This document shows positions 8,351-16,503 of a DNA stretch of 64,000 nt, piece by piece; position 1 is the first letter of the stretch, and the number at the start of each line of letters is the position of its first letter. The DNA lies in the NCBI GenBank assembly GCA_964615935.1, contig CAZTTG010000028.1, forward strand, positions 4,236-68,235, written 5' to 3'. The position numbers and the translations under genes were made by a program. Source of the stretch: CAZTTG01 sp964615935 (GTDB lineage Bacteria > Planctomycetota > UBA1135 > GCA-002686595). Under the pieces are notes generated by a model. That model searched no databases, was not told the origin of the DNA, and was given only the letters and a program-made list of their open reading frames with translations.

Positions 8351-9808
8351 CTAGAGCCCGGCGAACTCGCGCAGCTCGGCCTCGTGCTTGACGACCTCCT
8401 TCTGCAGGTCGCGGGCCGCCTCGGGGACCTTCTCCCCGGTCTTCAGGGCGTGCTTGAGGGCCGCGTGCTTCTCCCCCACCGGGACGCACTTGCCGTCGAG
8501 GATGAAGGCCACCACGAGGCCGGCCTGGGTGACCAGCTTGGCCGAGCCGGCCTCGCCCGCGCCGACCGGGAAGGTGAAGATGCGCTCGAGCGGATCGAGC
8601 CCGCCCTGGCGGAGGAGGTTGTTGATCGACCACTCCCGGGTCCAGAGGGGGTTGCCGGCGGTGGCGTCGATGTAGTAGCGCTCCACGTAGGAAGCCGCTC
8701 CGTAGCGCATCCACAGCGGGAGCTGCTTCTCGGCCCAGAAGGCCCCGGAGGGGAACTGGCCGGTGGGGTTGGCCATGAAGCCCCTCATGGCCCGGGGGCT
8801 GGGATCGACCCCCTCGGCGTAGGCCTGACCCGCCGCGTGGCGCACGGCCAGGTTGCCCCAGCGCGGGCCGGCTTCGGTCGAGGCGTCCCAGTAGGTGCAG
8901 GCAGCGCCGGGGTGCTGGCCCGTCGTGAGGTCGATCCAGGACTCGCACAGGAAGGCGCTGTGGAAGGCCGAGTGGCCGCTCTGCTCGGGCTTGGGCTGGC
9001 TGGTGTTGCCGCCGGCGAAGGCGTTGTACTGGGTCTGACCGTTGAGGAGGATGACCGTGCGCGGCCCATCGGGCTTCTTGCCGAAGAAGCGCACCAGGTC
9101 CCGGTAGGAGGTCTCCATCCGGTCCAGCGCCCCCATGGTGGTCTCGCGGTCACAGGTGGAGAAGGCCACGAAGTGGTCGGTGGGGATCTTCCACCAGCGG
9201 CCGATCTGGGAGTGGTAGCGATCGGCCTCGTCCAGCGGCAACCACTGGTCGCCGCACTTCCACAGGCCCTTCTCGATCTTCTCGAAGTCGCCGGGCTCGA
9301 TCCACTCGAGGTCCTGCAGTTTCCAGCCCTCCTCGATGCGCTGCTTCTCCTCCGGGCTGACCCAGCGGCCGTCGTCCATCTTGACCAGGCCCCGCTCGAG
9401 GTTGGGCCGGTCGGCGGCGTCCACCCACTCGTCCCCGAAGCGCACGAGGCCCTTGGCCTTCATGGCCTCCTCCTCCTTGTCCGCCTTGTAGGACTCGAGC
9501 TTCTTGGCGCTGGTGAACCATTTGCCGTCGTAGAAGACGTGGCCCATGAGCTCGTGCGCCTTGCGGTCCGAGTCGTCGAGCTTGAGGATCTTTCGCAGCA
9601 CCGAGCGGCCTTCGCGCTCCAGGCCGTAGGCCAGGCAGTACTCGTGGACCTTCCACAGGGCCGGGAGGTCGTCTCCGGCCTCCTCCCGCATCTTCTCGTA
9701 GACCGCCTTGGGGTCCTTGTCCTGAACCAGGACGCTGGCGGGCTCGATGGGCTCCAGGGGGAGGGCGGGGGCCGCGAAGAGGGCTGTGAGCAGGACTGAG
9801 AGCATCAT
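8351..9808 (-). CDS. exported hypothetical protein with tandem W-rich repeats, 485 aa
   Basis: ATG 9808 gives a product with an N-terminal signal sequence (MMLSVLLTALFAAPALP). About residues 75-180 hold four to five degenerate repeats of 22-28 residues with a common core of the type GLVRFGDEWVDAAD, GLVKMDDGRWVSPEE, GLWKCGDQWLPLDEAD. The C-terminal half carries no HExxH but has the look of the large secreted planctomycete proteins (TVILLNGQTQYNAF; YGAASYVERYYID). I do not recognise the family. It shares its upstream region with the divergent cyclophilin gene. Confidence 0.72.
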   Translation of the reverse strand: MMLSVLLTALFAAPALPLEPIEPASVLVQDKDPKAVYEKMREEAGDDLPALWKVHEYCLAYGLEREGRSVLRKILKLDDSDRKAHELMGHVFYDGKWFTSAKKLESYKADKEEEAMKAKGLVRFGDEWVDAADRPNLERGLVKMDDGRWVSPEEKQRIEEGWKLQDLEWIEPGDFEKIEKGLWKCGDQWLPLDEADRYHSQIGRWWKIPTDHFVAFSTCDRETTMGALDRMETSYRDLVRFFGKKPDGPRTVILLNGQTQYNAFAGGNTSQPKPEQSGHSAFHSAFLCESWIDLTTGQHPGAACTYWDASTEAGPRWGNLAVRHAAGQAYAEGVDPSPRAMRGFMANPTGQFPSGAFWAEKQLPLWMRYGAASYVERYYIDATAGNPLWTREWSINNLLRQGGLDPLERIFTFPVGAGEAGSAKLVTQAGLVVAFILDGKCVPVGEKHAALKHALKTGEKVPEAARDLQKEVVKHEAELREFAGL

Positions 9809-10163
9809 GGCTGTTCGATCCCGTTGGGCTTGAACGATCGGGGGCCCGCCCGGCGGGGGCCGGAGGGGCCTGGCCCGAGTGGAGTGAAGGGCGGCGCTGG
9901 CGGTGGGATCCAGGGGATCCGAGATCTTAACAAGCACCCCCGCCCCACCTGTAAGACTTGCCCGGAGCGGGGGGCCGATCCCCGTTGGCCGTCCCGGGAT
10001 CGGGCGCAGGCGGGGCTCCCGTCACCCTTCTCCTGCCCGGGGGGCCCTCCTATAATGCGCGGCCCGATCTCGGCCCGGCTCCACCCGCCCGGCCCCCCTG
10101 GCGGGATCTCCCCGCTCCCAGGCCCCGCCCGGCGGGCCAGAACAGCTCAGAGCGCCCATCATC
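9809..10163. other. 355-base intergenic region between divergent genes
   Basis: It separates the repeat protein (minus) from the cyclophilin (plus). It contains a good -10-like TATAAT at 10051-10056 for the plus strand. I see no RNA gene or other repeat in it. Confidence 0.6.
10028..10056 (+). promoter_or_regulatory. candidate sigma70-type promoter for the cyclophilin gene
   Basis: A perfect TATAAT at 10051-10056 stands out in GC-rich surroundings. Seventeen bases upstream lies TTCTCC (10028-10033), a poor match to TTGACA. The predicted start of transcription would be about 100 bases before the ATG at 10164. Confidence 0.4.
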
Positions 10164-11264
10164 ATGGCCAAGAAGAAGCACAAGTCCGCCAGCGAGGTCA
10201 CCATCGCCCCCCTGGCCGAGCCCTCCCCGCTCGAGACCTGGGTCGGGCGGTTCTGGAAGCCGGCGGCCCTCGTGGCCGTGGCGGTCACCGCCGTGATCCT
10301 CATCATGCAGAGCCGTCAGGCCGGCGCCCAGGCGGATCGCGAGGAGGGCTGGAACCGGCTCGCCTCCCTGGTCAGCCCCAACCCCCAGACCGGTCAGCCC
10401 GAGGGCGACCCGGGCGCCATCGCGGCGGCCGCCGACGAGCTCGCCGCCGGGGCGGTGGGACCCTGGATCCGGCTGGTCGAGGCCCTGAATCGCCAGGGCC
10501 AGCGGGACCTGGAGGGGGCCATCGGCGCCCTGCAGAGGATCGAGGCGGACTTCCCCGAGCACGCGCTGGTGTCGGAGCGGTACGCCTTCGAGGAGGAGGG
10601 CGAGCCCCTCTCGATCGTCGCCCACCACATCGCCGCCCTGCGGGCCCAGGTGGCCTGGGAGAACGAGCACCCCGAGGTCTTCAGGAACCCCCCCGTTCCC
10701 GATGGCGCGCCGCGGGTGAGGCTCGAGACGTCCAAGGGGGGCATCACCGTGGGCCTGTACGCGGATGAGGCCCCGGGCCACGTCGAGAACTTCCTGACGC
10801 TCGTCGGCCAGGGCTACTACGACGGGCAGAAGTTCCACCGGGTCGTCCACGACCAGCTCGTCCAGGCCGGGGATCCGAACACGCGCGAGGGCGAGCGCGC
10901 CACCTGGGGGCAGGGCGGACCAGACCACACCGTGCCGCCCGAGGCCAACACGCTGAAGCACTTCGCCGGCGTGCTCGCGGCGGCCAAGAAGCCGGGAGAG
11001 AGGGAGAGCTCGGGCTCCCAGTTCTACTTCGCGACCGGTGACCTGCACTACCTGAACGGGGACCACGTGGTCTTCGGCGCCGTGCTGGAGGGGATGGACG
11101 TCGTCCTCGCGATCGGCGAGGGCGCCACGGGTGAGTCCTCCGACCAGCCGCTCGATCCGGTGGAGATCCAGTCCGCGACCATGCTCGGGCTGGAGGGGGC
11201 GCCCGAGCCCCCGCCGGAGGCGCCGGTCGAGGAGCCCGTCGGGGAGCCAGGCGGATCGGACTGA
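10164..11264 (+). CDS. membrane-anchored cyclophilin-type peptidyl-prolyl cis-trans isomerase
   Basis: A 366-residue protein with a basic N-terminus (MAKKKHKSAS), one membrane anchor at about 32-48, a helical region to about 175, and a cyclophilin domain at about 185-345. The domain shows VENFLTLVGQGYYDGQKFHRVV (catalytic Arg after FH), SGSQFYFAT (Gln and Phe of the active site) and LNGDHVVFGAVLEGMDVV. The C-terminal 25 residues are Pro/Glu-rich. It probably catalyses proline isomerisation during protein folding on the outer face of the inner membrane. It converges on parB. Confidence 0.9.
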   Translation: MAKKKHKSASEVTIAPLAEPSPLETWVGRFWKPAALVAVAVTAVILIMQSRQAGAQADREEGWNRLASLVSPNPQTGQPEGDPGAIAAAADELAAGAVGPWIRLVEALNRQGQRDLEGAIGALQRIEADFPEHALVSERYAFEEEGEPLSIVAHHIAALRAQVAWENEHPEVFRNPPVPDGAPRVRLETSKGGITVGLYADEAPGHVENFLTLVGQGYYDGQKFHRVVHDQLVQAGDPNTREGERATWGQGGPDHTVPPEANTLKHFAGVLAAAKKPGERESSGSQFYFATGDLHYLNGDHVVFGAVLEGMDVVLAIGEGATGESSDQPLDPVEIQSATMLGLEGAPEPPPEAPVEEPVGEPGGSD

Positions 11265-11336
11265 GCCCGCCCCGGGAATCCGACACGGGCCGCCGTTATT
11301 CGACACGCCGCGAACGGGGTCCAGAGGACTGTCCAC

Positions 11337-11370
11337 GCCCCCAATATACCGCCCGGTACATATTTGGGCC
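11337..11370. terminator. imperfect inverted repeat between convergent genes
   Basis: Between the cyclophilin stop (11264) and the parB stop (11393), an AT-richer imperfect palindrome reads CCCCCAATATACC then GCCC then GGTACATATTTGGGC, with bulges in the right arm. The position suggests a bidirectional terminator. The base pairing was judged by eye only. Confidence 0.4.
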
Positions 11371-11392
11371 CGGGAGCGCGGGCAGCGCCGGC

Positions 11393-12262
11393 CTACACCC
11401 TCTTCTTCGGTGCCAGGCGCTCGCAGATGCGGTCGAGCTCCTTGCGGTTGAAGTACTCGATCACCACGCGGCCCTTGTAGCCCGGCTTGTTCTGGATGCT
11501 GACCTTCGCCCCCAGGCTCTCCCGCATGCGCCCCTCGACCTCGCCCACCCAGGCGGGGGGGCGGCGGCGCGCGCCCGCCCGGGCACCCGCGCCCCCTTCG
11601 GCCCGGGCGAGCTCCTCGCGCACCCGGCGCTCGACCTCGCGCACCGAGAGCTCGCGCCGCACCACCACTCCGAGGAGCTTGAGGATGGCTCCGCGCCGCC
11701 GCAGTCCCAGCAGGGCCCGCGCGTGCCCCATGTCGATCAGCCCCCGCCGCAGGGCGTCCTGCGCCTCGTCGGGCAGCTCCAGGAGCCGCAGGTGGTTGGC
11801 CACGCTGGCGCGCTTCAGGCCCACCTTGGAGGCGACCTCCTCCTGGGTGATCCCGAGGGTGCTCATCATGGAGCGATAGCCCTGCGCTCGCTCGAGGGGA
11901 TCCAGGTCCTCGCGCTGCACGTTCTCGACCAGGGCCAGCTCGAGCATCTCGGCGTCTCCGACGCCCTCGCGGATCACGGCCGGGATCCCCGACAGCCCGG
12001 CCCGGCGGGCCGCCCTCCAGCGGCGCTCGCCGGAGATCAGCTCGTAGCCGCGGTCGACCTGGCGAACCACTACCGGCTGCAGGATGCCGTGGGTGCGGAT
12101 GCTCTCGGCGAGCTCCTCGATCGCCTCGGTGTCGAAGCGCCGGCGGGGCTGCTGCGGGTTGGGCCGGATCCGGTCCAGCGGCAGTTCCCGGCTCGTGCGC
12201 TCGTCCAGGTCGCTCCCGTCGGACAGGAGCGCGCCCAGTCCTCTTCCCAGCCTTCTCTCCAC
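11393..12262 (-). CDS. parB: chromosome partitioning protein ParB
   Basis: A 289-residue centromere-binding ParB/Spo0J protein. N-terminal motifs are RRLGRGLGALL (the usual ParB opening), LDRIRPNPQQPRR and the CTP/DNA-clamp motif GERRWRAAR. The helix-turn-helix is ITQEEVASKVGLKRASVANHL. The C-terminal dimerisation domain ends in YFNRKELDRICERL. I chose GTG 12262 because GGAG sits 6 bases upstream and it gives the standard ParB N-terminus. The ATG at 12304 lies inside a parS site and would add residues MFHVEH, a translation of the parS palindrome. parA is about 7.7 kb away instead of adjacent. Confidence 0.95.
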   Translation of the reverse strand: MERRLGRGLGALLSDGSDLDERTSRELPLDRIRPNPQQPRRRFDTEAIEELAESIRTHGILQPVVVRQVDRGYELISGERRWRAARRAGLSGIPAVIREGVGDAEMLELALVENVQREDLDPLERAQGYRSMMSTLGITQEEVASKVGLKRASVANHLRLLELPDEAQDALRRGLIDMGHARALLGLRRRGAILKLLGVVVRRELSVREVERRVREELARAEGGAGARAGARRRPPAWVGEVEGRMRESLGAKVSIQNKPGYKGRVVIEYFNRKELDRICERLAPKKRV

Positions 12263-12287
12263 GGCGATCTCCGGGGCTCGGGTGCGG

Positions 12288-12303
12288 TGTTCCACGTGGA
12301 ACA
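12288..12303. promoter_or_regulatory. parS: parS centromere site 1
   Basis: A perfect 16-base palindrome, TGTTCCACGTGGAACA, matching the known parS consensus bound by ParB. It lies just upstream of parB, so ParB may also affect its own transcription. Confidence 0.95.
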
Positions 12304-12324
12304 TCGCCCGGCGCTGGCGCGGCG

Positions 12325-12340
12325 TGTTCCACGTGGAACA
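12325..12340. promoter_or_regulatory. parS: parS centromere site 2
   Basis: A second perfect copy of TGTTCCACGTGGAACA, 37 bases centre to centre from site 1. The two sites mark an origin-proximal centromere region. Confidence 0.95.
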
Positions 12341-12504
12341 CCTCCCTCTCGCGCCCGCTGCCGCGGTCAGGATAGGTGAGGCCCTACCCGATGTCGAGTT
12401 GGAGCGCGCCCGCTCCACAACATGTGGCCGCCTCCGGGCTCCCGCTCACGAGCGGCCCGCAGGCCGCGCTGGACACCGCCCGGGTGCGAACCTAGAACCC
12501 TGTC

Positions 12505-13179
12505 GTGTTTGCATTTGCGGTACTCCGCTGGGTCCTCGCGCGAACCCTGCGGCAACCCCTGGCCTGGATCGCCCTGGCGGCCCTGGCCAGCCTGTGGCCG
12601 CTCTGGCTGGTCCTGCAACCCGATCGGCTGCTGATCACCCGTCCCACGGAGGCGGCCCAGCTCTCTTACGAAGTTGCATTTGTGGGCTCGCTGCTGGGCT
12701 CCTGCTTCGCGCTGGTCGCGCTGGCGCGGGGCCGGGCCGTCCTGGCCGAGCTGGGCGCGGGTCGGCGGCGCCTGGCGGAGTTCCTCGCCCTGCTCGCCAC
12801 GGCCCTCCTGTTCCAGGCGGTCTGCCTGCTGCCCGCCCTGGGGCGCGCGGGCGAGACCGCCCCCTCCCTCGACCGGCTCCCCGCGCTGCTCCTGTGCGAC
12901 CTGCACCTGGCGGCCCTGGCCCTGGTCCTCGCGAGGCTGCGGCTGCCGGCCGCCTCCCTGCCGATCCTGCTCCTGGCCCTGGCCTGGATCCTGCCCGCCC
13001 TCGTCCCCTGGGCCGGGCCCGCCGGCCTCGCCGTGCAGCGCGTCCTGGATCCCGCCGGCCTCCTGCGTGGGGAATGGGGCGCCGCTGCGCCCGGTCGGCT
13101 CCCGCTGGTCGATATGATGCCGGCGGCCGCCCTGCTGCTCGCGGCCTGCCTGCTACCGAGCCCTCCGGCGCAACGATGA
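12505..13179 (+). CDS. polytopic membrane protein, 224 aa, unknown function
   Basis: The start is GTG 12505. The product opens FAFAVLRWVLARTLRQPLAW and has about six hydrophobic segments separated by short basic loops (for example ARGRAVLAELGAGRRRL). The layout resembles permease subunits of ABC-2-type exporters, but no ATPase partner is next to it and no motif confirms this. The stop overlaps the ATG of the phosphoesterase gene by four bases (ATGA), so the two are probably coupled. It is transcribed divergently from parB across the parS region. Confidence 0.7.
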   Translation: MFAFAVLRWVLARTLRQPLAWIALAALASLWPLWLVLQPDRLLITRPTEAAQLSYEVAFVGSLLGSCFALVALARGRAVLAELGAGRRRLAEFLALLATALLFQAVCLLPALGRAGETAPSLDRLPALLLCDLHLAALALVLARLRLPAASLPILLLALAWILPALVPWAGPAGLAVQRVLDPAGLLRGEWGAAAPGRLPLVDMMPAAALLLAACLLPSPPAQR

Positions 13180-13910
13180 GATACGGCATCCTAGGGGACG
13201 TCCACGGCAACCTCTCGGCCCTCGAGAAGGTGCTCGCCCGTTTTCGCCAGGAGGGGGTCGACCGGGTCGTCTCGGTGGGGGACGTGGTGGGCTACGGGGC
13301 CGCTCCGCGAGAGTGCCTGCAGAGGATCCGGGAGCTGGACGCCGCGATGGTGCTGGGCAACCACGACGCCGCCTGCATCGACCGCCTGGATCTGATGTAC
13401 TTCAACAAGTACGCGCGGGAGGCGGTCCTGTGGACCCAGGGCGAGCTGGGGGAGCCCGACCGCGAGTGGCTCGGCTCCCTGCCCCTGACCCTGCACCTCG
13501 AGCACTGCTCGGTGGCCCACGGGACCCTGCACCGACCCGAGCTCTACGACTACATCCAGAGCCCCACCGACGCGGACCCCTCCCTGGACGTCATGCCGCT
13601 GCCGGTGTGCTTCGTGGGCCACACCCACGTGCCGATCACCCTGCTGCGCCTGCGCGAGGACCCCACCCGCACGGGCAACACCCGGGACAGCGAGGTCGAC
13701 GTCGACGAGGCCTCCTGCGCCCTGGTCAACGTCGGCAGCGTCGGCCAGCCCCGCGACGAGGACCCCCGCGCGGCGTACTGCATCTACGACAGCGACCTGG
13801 GCAAGGTCTGGATCCGGCGGGTCGACTACGACATCGACCGGGAGGCGGAGCGGATCCACGCCGCCGGGCTGCCGGGGATGCTGGCGGATCGGCTGTACCT
13901 GGGGGTCTGA
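13176..13910 (+). CDS. metallophosphoesterase (YfcE/calcineurin-like family)
   Basis: A 244-residue cytoplasmic phosphoesterase. The binuclear metal motifs are GDVHGN at residues 7-12, GDVVGYG near 40, GNHD near 63 and GHTH near 150. The later C-terminal VNVGSVGQPRD segment is also typical of the YfcE/MJ0936-like branch, which cleaves phosphodiesters or phosphomonoesters. The natural substrate is not evident. It starts with ATG 13176 inside the stop of the upstream membrane protein. Confidence 0.9.
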   Translation: MRYGILGDVHGNLSALEKVLARFRQEGVDRVVSVGDVVGYGAAPRECLQRIRELDAAMVLGNHDAACIDRLDLMYFNKYAREAVLWTQGELGEPDREWLGSLPLTLHLEHCSVAHGTLHRPELYDYIQSPTDADPSLDVMPLPVCFVGHTHVPITLLRLREDPTRTGNTRDSEVDVDEASCALVNVGSVGQPRDEDPRAAYCIYDSDLGKVWIRRVDYDIDREAERIHAAGLPGMLADRLYLGV

Positions 13911-13936
13911 GGGCTCCCGCCCCCGCTCCGCCCGGC

Positions 13937-15250
13937 TCAACCCCGCCGCAGGTACTCCAGCCCCTCCGGCAGGGTGCCCATGCCGCGCTCGCCGAGCCCG
14001 TGCTCGAACAGCCGGCCGATGTCCCGCAGGGGGTTCTCGTCCCCCCGGAAGGTGAACTGGCGGGCCTCGGGGTGGGAGCCGATGGTGACCAGCAGCTCCA
14101 GGATGGAGGCCGCGTTGCAGCTCTCCCCCTCGATCTCCATCTCCACCGGCGTGCCGTAGTGGTTCACGATCCCCACGATCAGCGAGGCCGGGCGGGCGTG
14201 GAGCTTGAACTGCTCGGGCAGGCCCACCTGCAGCTCCTGGACGTTGGTGTAGGCGGGCAGCAGCTCCAGGGCCAGGGCCCGTCCGCGCTGCATGAACTGG
14301 TTGGCCCAGTACAGCAGGACGTTTAGGATCAGGTCCTCGACCCGGTCGCGCGAGACCAGGGAGGCGATCCGCTCCTCGGCCGCGACCGACTGCCGGCCGC
14401 CCCCGTGGCGCTCCACGAAGTGGGTCAGGTAGGTGACCGACGCCAGCATGTGCAGGCTGGCCGAGGTGCACCCGCGCAGCCGCCGCAGGCGATCGTCGCC
14501 CTTCTCCAGGCCGGTGTGGGCGATGTAGGTGTCGTAGGTGGACTGGAGGTTGTGGACCGTGGCCTCGTAGACCCGCGCCTGGGCCTCGCTGCAGATGTTG
14601 CCCAGGAAGGAGCGGCGCTCGAGCGGGTCCGCGACCTTCCGGATCGAGACGCCCTCCAGCACCTCGCTGGCGGCGAGGAACTTGGAGGCCACCTCGGCGA
14701 CCTTCTGCTGCTCGTCCACCAGCACCTCCTCCCCGACGTTGCGGGGCAGGCGCAGGCGGGGACGGGCCAGGGCCAGGTTCTGCTCGGGGAAGGTCTCGGC
14801 GGTGGGCTCGGCGCCGACCGAGCGCGCCTCCTCCCGGACCGCCCACAGGAGCGCCTCCACCGCCCGGGTCAGGAAGCCCTTGGCCAGCTCCAGCGCCTCG
14901 CGGGCCTGCTGGGCCTCCCCCTCGGGCATGATCTCGGCCACGTGATAGGAGTCGAGGCGCCCCCACAGGTGGGTCAGGTTGAAGCCCGAGAGGGCGAACC
15001 AGCGCACCGAGGCCACCAGCTCCCGCAGCACGTGGTAGGTCTCGTTGTCCCCCGCCCCGAAGTCGTCCAGGAAGGACTCCAGCTCGTCCGAGTCGATGAG
15101 GAGCTGGTAGTAGTGGCGCTTGGTCCAGTTCTCGCTCCGGTGGCGGACCAGGGTGTTGGTGAGGCGAAAGAAGGCCTCTCCCTCGGCGCGCAGCAGGTCG
15201 GCGAAGGCCTGCTCGGGGATCACCTCTTCCAGTGAGACTTCGGCGCTCAT
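13937..15250 (-). CDS. large helical protein with C-terminal HPr phosphocarrier domain
   Basis: A 437-residue protein from ATG 15250. The last 88 residues are an HPr-type domain. LHARPAS places the phospho-accepting His at residue 351. CNAASILELL places the equivalent of regulatory Ser46 at about residue 382. The first 340 residues are mostly helical, with no motif I know (HLWGRLDSYHVAEIMPEG; HMLASVTYLTHFVERHGG). HPr normally relays phosphate from PTS enzyme I, and no PTS gene is in the window. A regulatory rather than transport role is plausible. It is divergent from the sigma-factor gene. Confidence 0.82.
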   Translation of the reverse strand: MSAEVSLEEVIPEQAFADLLRAEGEAFFRLTNTLVRHRSENWTKRHYYQLLIDSDELESFLDDFGAGDNETYHVLRELVASVRWFALSGFNLTHLWGRLDSYHVAEIMPEGEAQQAREALELAKGFLTRAVEALLWAVREEARSVGAEPTAETFPEQNLALARPRLRLPRNVGEEVLVDEQQKVAEVASKFLAASEVLEGVSIRKVADPLERRSFLGNICSEAQARVYEATVHNLQSTYDTYIAHTGLEKGDDRLRRLRGCTSASLHMLASVTYLTHFVERHGGGRQSVAAEERIASLVSRDRVEDLILNVLLYWANQFMQRGRALALELLPAYTNVQELQVGLPEQFKLHARPASLIVGIVNHYGTPVEMEIEGESCNAASILELLVTIGSHPEARQFTFRGDENPLRDIGRLFEHGLGERGMGTLPEGLEYLRRG

Positions 15251-15492
15251 TCGGCGGGCGACCGCTGAGGTCCGGGCCGGCCCAGGGGGCACCCTATCAG
15301 AGCCGGCGCCCACGGGAAACCGCCAGCGCCGGGATGCCTCGCCCTGCCGGCGGGAGGATCGCCGAAGGGGATCGAGGGCTCCCGGCTCCCCGCAGGGGGC
15401 CTCAAGAACCGGTCCCCGCGAGACCGATGGCAGGGGCTCCGGAGTCCCCCGTGAACAGGAGGGGCACAGGAGTGCCCCGGCCCCTCGCGCAC

Positions 15493-15499
15493 AAGGAGG
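15493..15499 (+). promoter_or_regulatory. Shine-Dalgarno that places the sigma-factor start at ATT
   Basis: AAGGAGG at 15493-15499 is followed by six bases and then ATT at 15506. No ATG, GTG or TTG in frame exists between the upstream stop (15452) and ATG 15632. This strong site therefore decides the start. Confidence 0.75.
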
Positions 15500-15505
15500 C
15501 CCGCC

Positions 15506-16318
15506 ATTTCGTCCGAACGCTGTCTGGAGACCTACCTCCACGAGATCAACGAGATCCCCCTCCTCACCGCCGATGAGGAGAAGGATCTGGCTCGCCTGAT
15601 CCACGGCGGCGATCCCGCGGCCCGCGAGCACATGATCCGGGCCAACCTGCGCCTGGTCGTGTCCATCGCCAAGATCTACTCCGAGCGCGGCCTGGCCCTG
15701 CAGGACCTCATCGCCGAGGGCAACATCGGCCTGATGAAGGCCAGCGAGAAGTTCGACCCCGACGCCGGCTGCCGCTTCTCGACCTACGCTTCCTGGTGGA
15801 TCAAGCAGTCCATCCGGCGCGCCCTGACCAACACCGTCAAGCAGGTGCGGGTCCCCAGCTACATGGCCGAGCTGATCTCCCGCTGGCGGATGGTGGCGGC
15901 CGAGCTGGCCTACTACCTGGGCCGCCAGCCGACCCTGGAGGAGGTCGCCGCCGAGCTGGGCATCCCCGAGGAGAACTGGGGCCTCCTGCGGCGCACCATC
16001 CAGACCTCGGGCGCCGGCGGGCAGGTCTCGCTCGAGGTCCTCTCGGCCAACCAGGACACCGTGGAGGACGACAAGGCCCGCTCTCCCGACGAGGAGCTGG
16101 CCAACGAGGACCTCCTGGAGAAGCTCGCCAGCCTGCTCGCGGTCATCGACGAGCGCGAGGCGGCCATCCTGAGGCTCCGCTACGGCCTGGGCGAGGGCCA
16201 GGGCGACCCCATGACGCTCAAGGAGATCGGCCGGATCGTGGGCCTGACCCGCGAGCGGGTGCGCCAGATCGAGCGCGAGGCCCTGCGCAAGCTCTACAAG
16301 GTCATGAGCGGCGAGTAG
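15506..16318 (+). CDS. sigma-70 family RNA polymerase sigma factor (RpoD/SigA-like), likely ATT start
   Basis: A 270-residue sigma factor with regions 1.2 (CLETYLHEINEIPLLTADEE), 2 (IRANLRLVVSIAKIY, LQDLIAEGNIGLMKA, FSTYASWWIKQSIRRAL), 3 (PTLEEVAAELGI) and 4 (RLRYGLGEG, LTRERVRQIEREALRKL). It lacks the long region 1.1 of housekeeping factors, so group 2 or a compact primary factor are both possible. Starting at ATG 15632 would delete region 1.2, which is clearly coding. The frame therefore begins at ATT 15506 behind AAGGAGG. ATT starts are rare and best known from infC, where IF3 limits their use. A sequence error creating ATT from ATG cannot be excluded. Confidence 0.92.
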   Translation: MSSERCLETYLHEINEIPLLTADEEKDLARLIHGGDPAAREHMIRANLRLVVSIAKIYSERGLALQDLIAEGNIGLMKASEKFDPDAGCRFSTYASWWIKQSIRRALTNTVKQVRVPSYMAELISRWRMVAAELAYYLGRQPTLEEVAAELGIPEENWGLLRRTIQTSGAGGQVSLEVLSANQDTVEDDKARSPDEELANEDLLEKLASLLAVIDEREAAILRLRYGLGEGQGDPMTLKEIGRIVGLTRERVRQIEREALRKLYKVMSGE

Positions 16319-16503
16319 CCCCGGCGGTGGGCGCCGGCCGCCGCCTCCTCCCGCGGGCCGGGCCGCGGAGCGGGCCGGGAACGGGCGGGAAAACCCCTCG
16401 CGGCGCCGGTACCCTCAGGGCCTGGGTCGAGATCGGCCCCGATCATGAGGGCACACTCGAAGTCCGCCGCGCCGGCCCGCGGCTCCTCCCGGGGGAGGCG
16501 GCC

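Noticed and set aside
12288..12340. Paired palindromes as insertion-sequence ends
   Set aside because: Both match the parS consensus exactly and there is no transposase between or beside them.
10050..12341. 763-codon minus-strand frame
   Set aside because: It runs through the opposite strand of the cyclophilin gene and a different frame of parB; no domain is visible.
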